A DNA stretch of 64,000 nucleotides from Oscillospiraceae bacterium (lineage in GTDB: Bacteria > Bacillota > Clostridia > Oscillospirales > Acutalibacteraceae), in NCBI GenBank assembly GCA_015065605.1, contig SVPZ01000005.1, positions 20,432-84,431 on the forward strand. Reading direction: 5' to 3'. The notes beneath the pieces are model-generated. The model was not told the origin of the DNA, made no database searches, and saw only the letters and a list, made by a program, of their open reading frames with translations. Both the position numbers and the translations under genes were made by a program. Below are positions 63,994 to 64,000 of this stretch, piece after piece (the stretch's first letter is position 1; each line of letters opens with the position of its first letter).

Positions 63994-64000
63994 ACGTTTT

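Overview
The window comes from an endospore-forming, monoderm Clostridia-type Firmicute, most likely an uncultured gut member of the Oscillospirales or a related order. This rests on a spoIIIA sporulation cluster at the left edge, strong AGGAGG-type ribosome sites, sigma-A promoters with 17-bp spacers, lipoprotein and signal-peptide exports, cohesin and dockerin modules, and a cobalamin riboswitch with an ECF-type transporter. No rRNA, tRNA, phage, transposase or CRISPR gene was seen. Of 31 genes whose ends lie in the window, I read 25 TAA and 6 TGA stops and no TAG.

Region 1 (1-3.7 kb) holds the end of the spoIIIA operon (AF partial, AG, AH), an Asp23/Gls24 gene with its own promoter, an array of tiny hairpins with ATATCACT spacers, an orphan small protein and an S1-domain protein. 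Region 2 (3.8-14.5 kb) has a secreted cohesin-like/Cys-repeat/dockerin protein, a large secreted SGNH esterase, an Mrp-type ATPase, an unknown protein, an undecaprenyl-phosphate sugar transferase with an overlapping sugar nucleotidyltransferase, and a TIM-barrel isomerase-like protein on the minus strand. Region 3 (14.6-20.4 kb) is a run of small secreted cohesin-like and dockerin proteins, a strongly promoted wall-anchored Cys-repeat protein and a membrane-anchored cohesin protein. Together these look like a small scaffold or docking network.

Region 4 (20.5-62.3 kb) dominates the window. It starts with a 2183-residue secreted protein that joins an array of CBM-like sandwiches and InlB/Flg_new repeats to a C-terminal GH16 domain. 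Five tandem two-gene units follow. Each has a giant (about 1,380-1,680 residue) surface protein of CBM-like/Flg_new modules, tethered by a C-terminal membrane helix and a KKKK tail, followed within 6-20 nt by a GH16 lipoprotein with an intact E-x-D-x-x-E motif. Each unit ends in a terminator, and most start with a recognisable sigma-A promoter. The inferred system is a membrane-bound set of glycan-capture proteins, each matched to an extracellular endo-glycanase. The fused gene supports joint action of the two halves. The first unit carries an in-frame TAG inside its giant gene.

Region 5 (62.3-64 kb) is a B12-uptake operon: a cobalamin riboswitch carrying a 221-nt insert closed by a perfect 28-bp inverted repeat, a DUF4430 lipoprotein and an ECF S-component. 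Composite MITE-like repeats bracket the fourth GH16 unit, which is the closest paralogue of the third. Domain and function calls are by eye from protein motifs; no database search was run.
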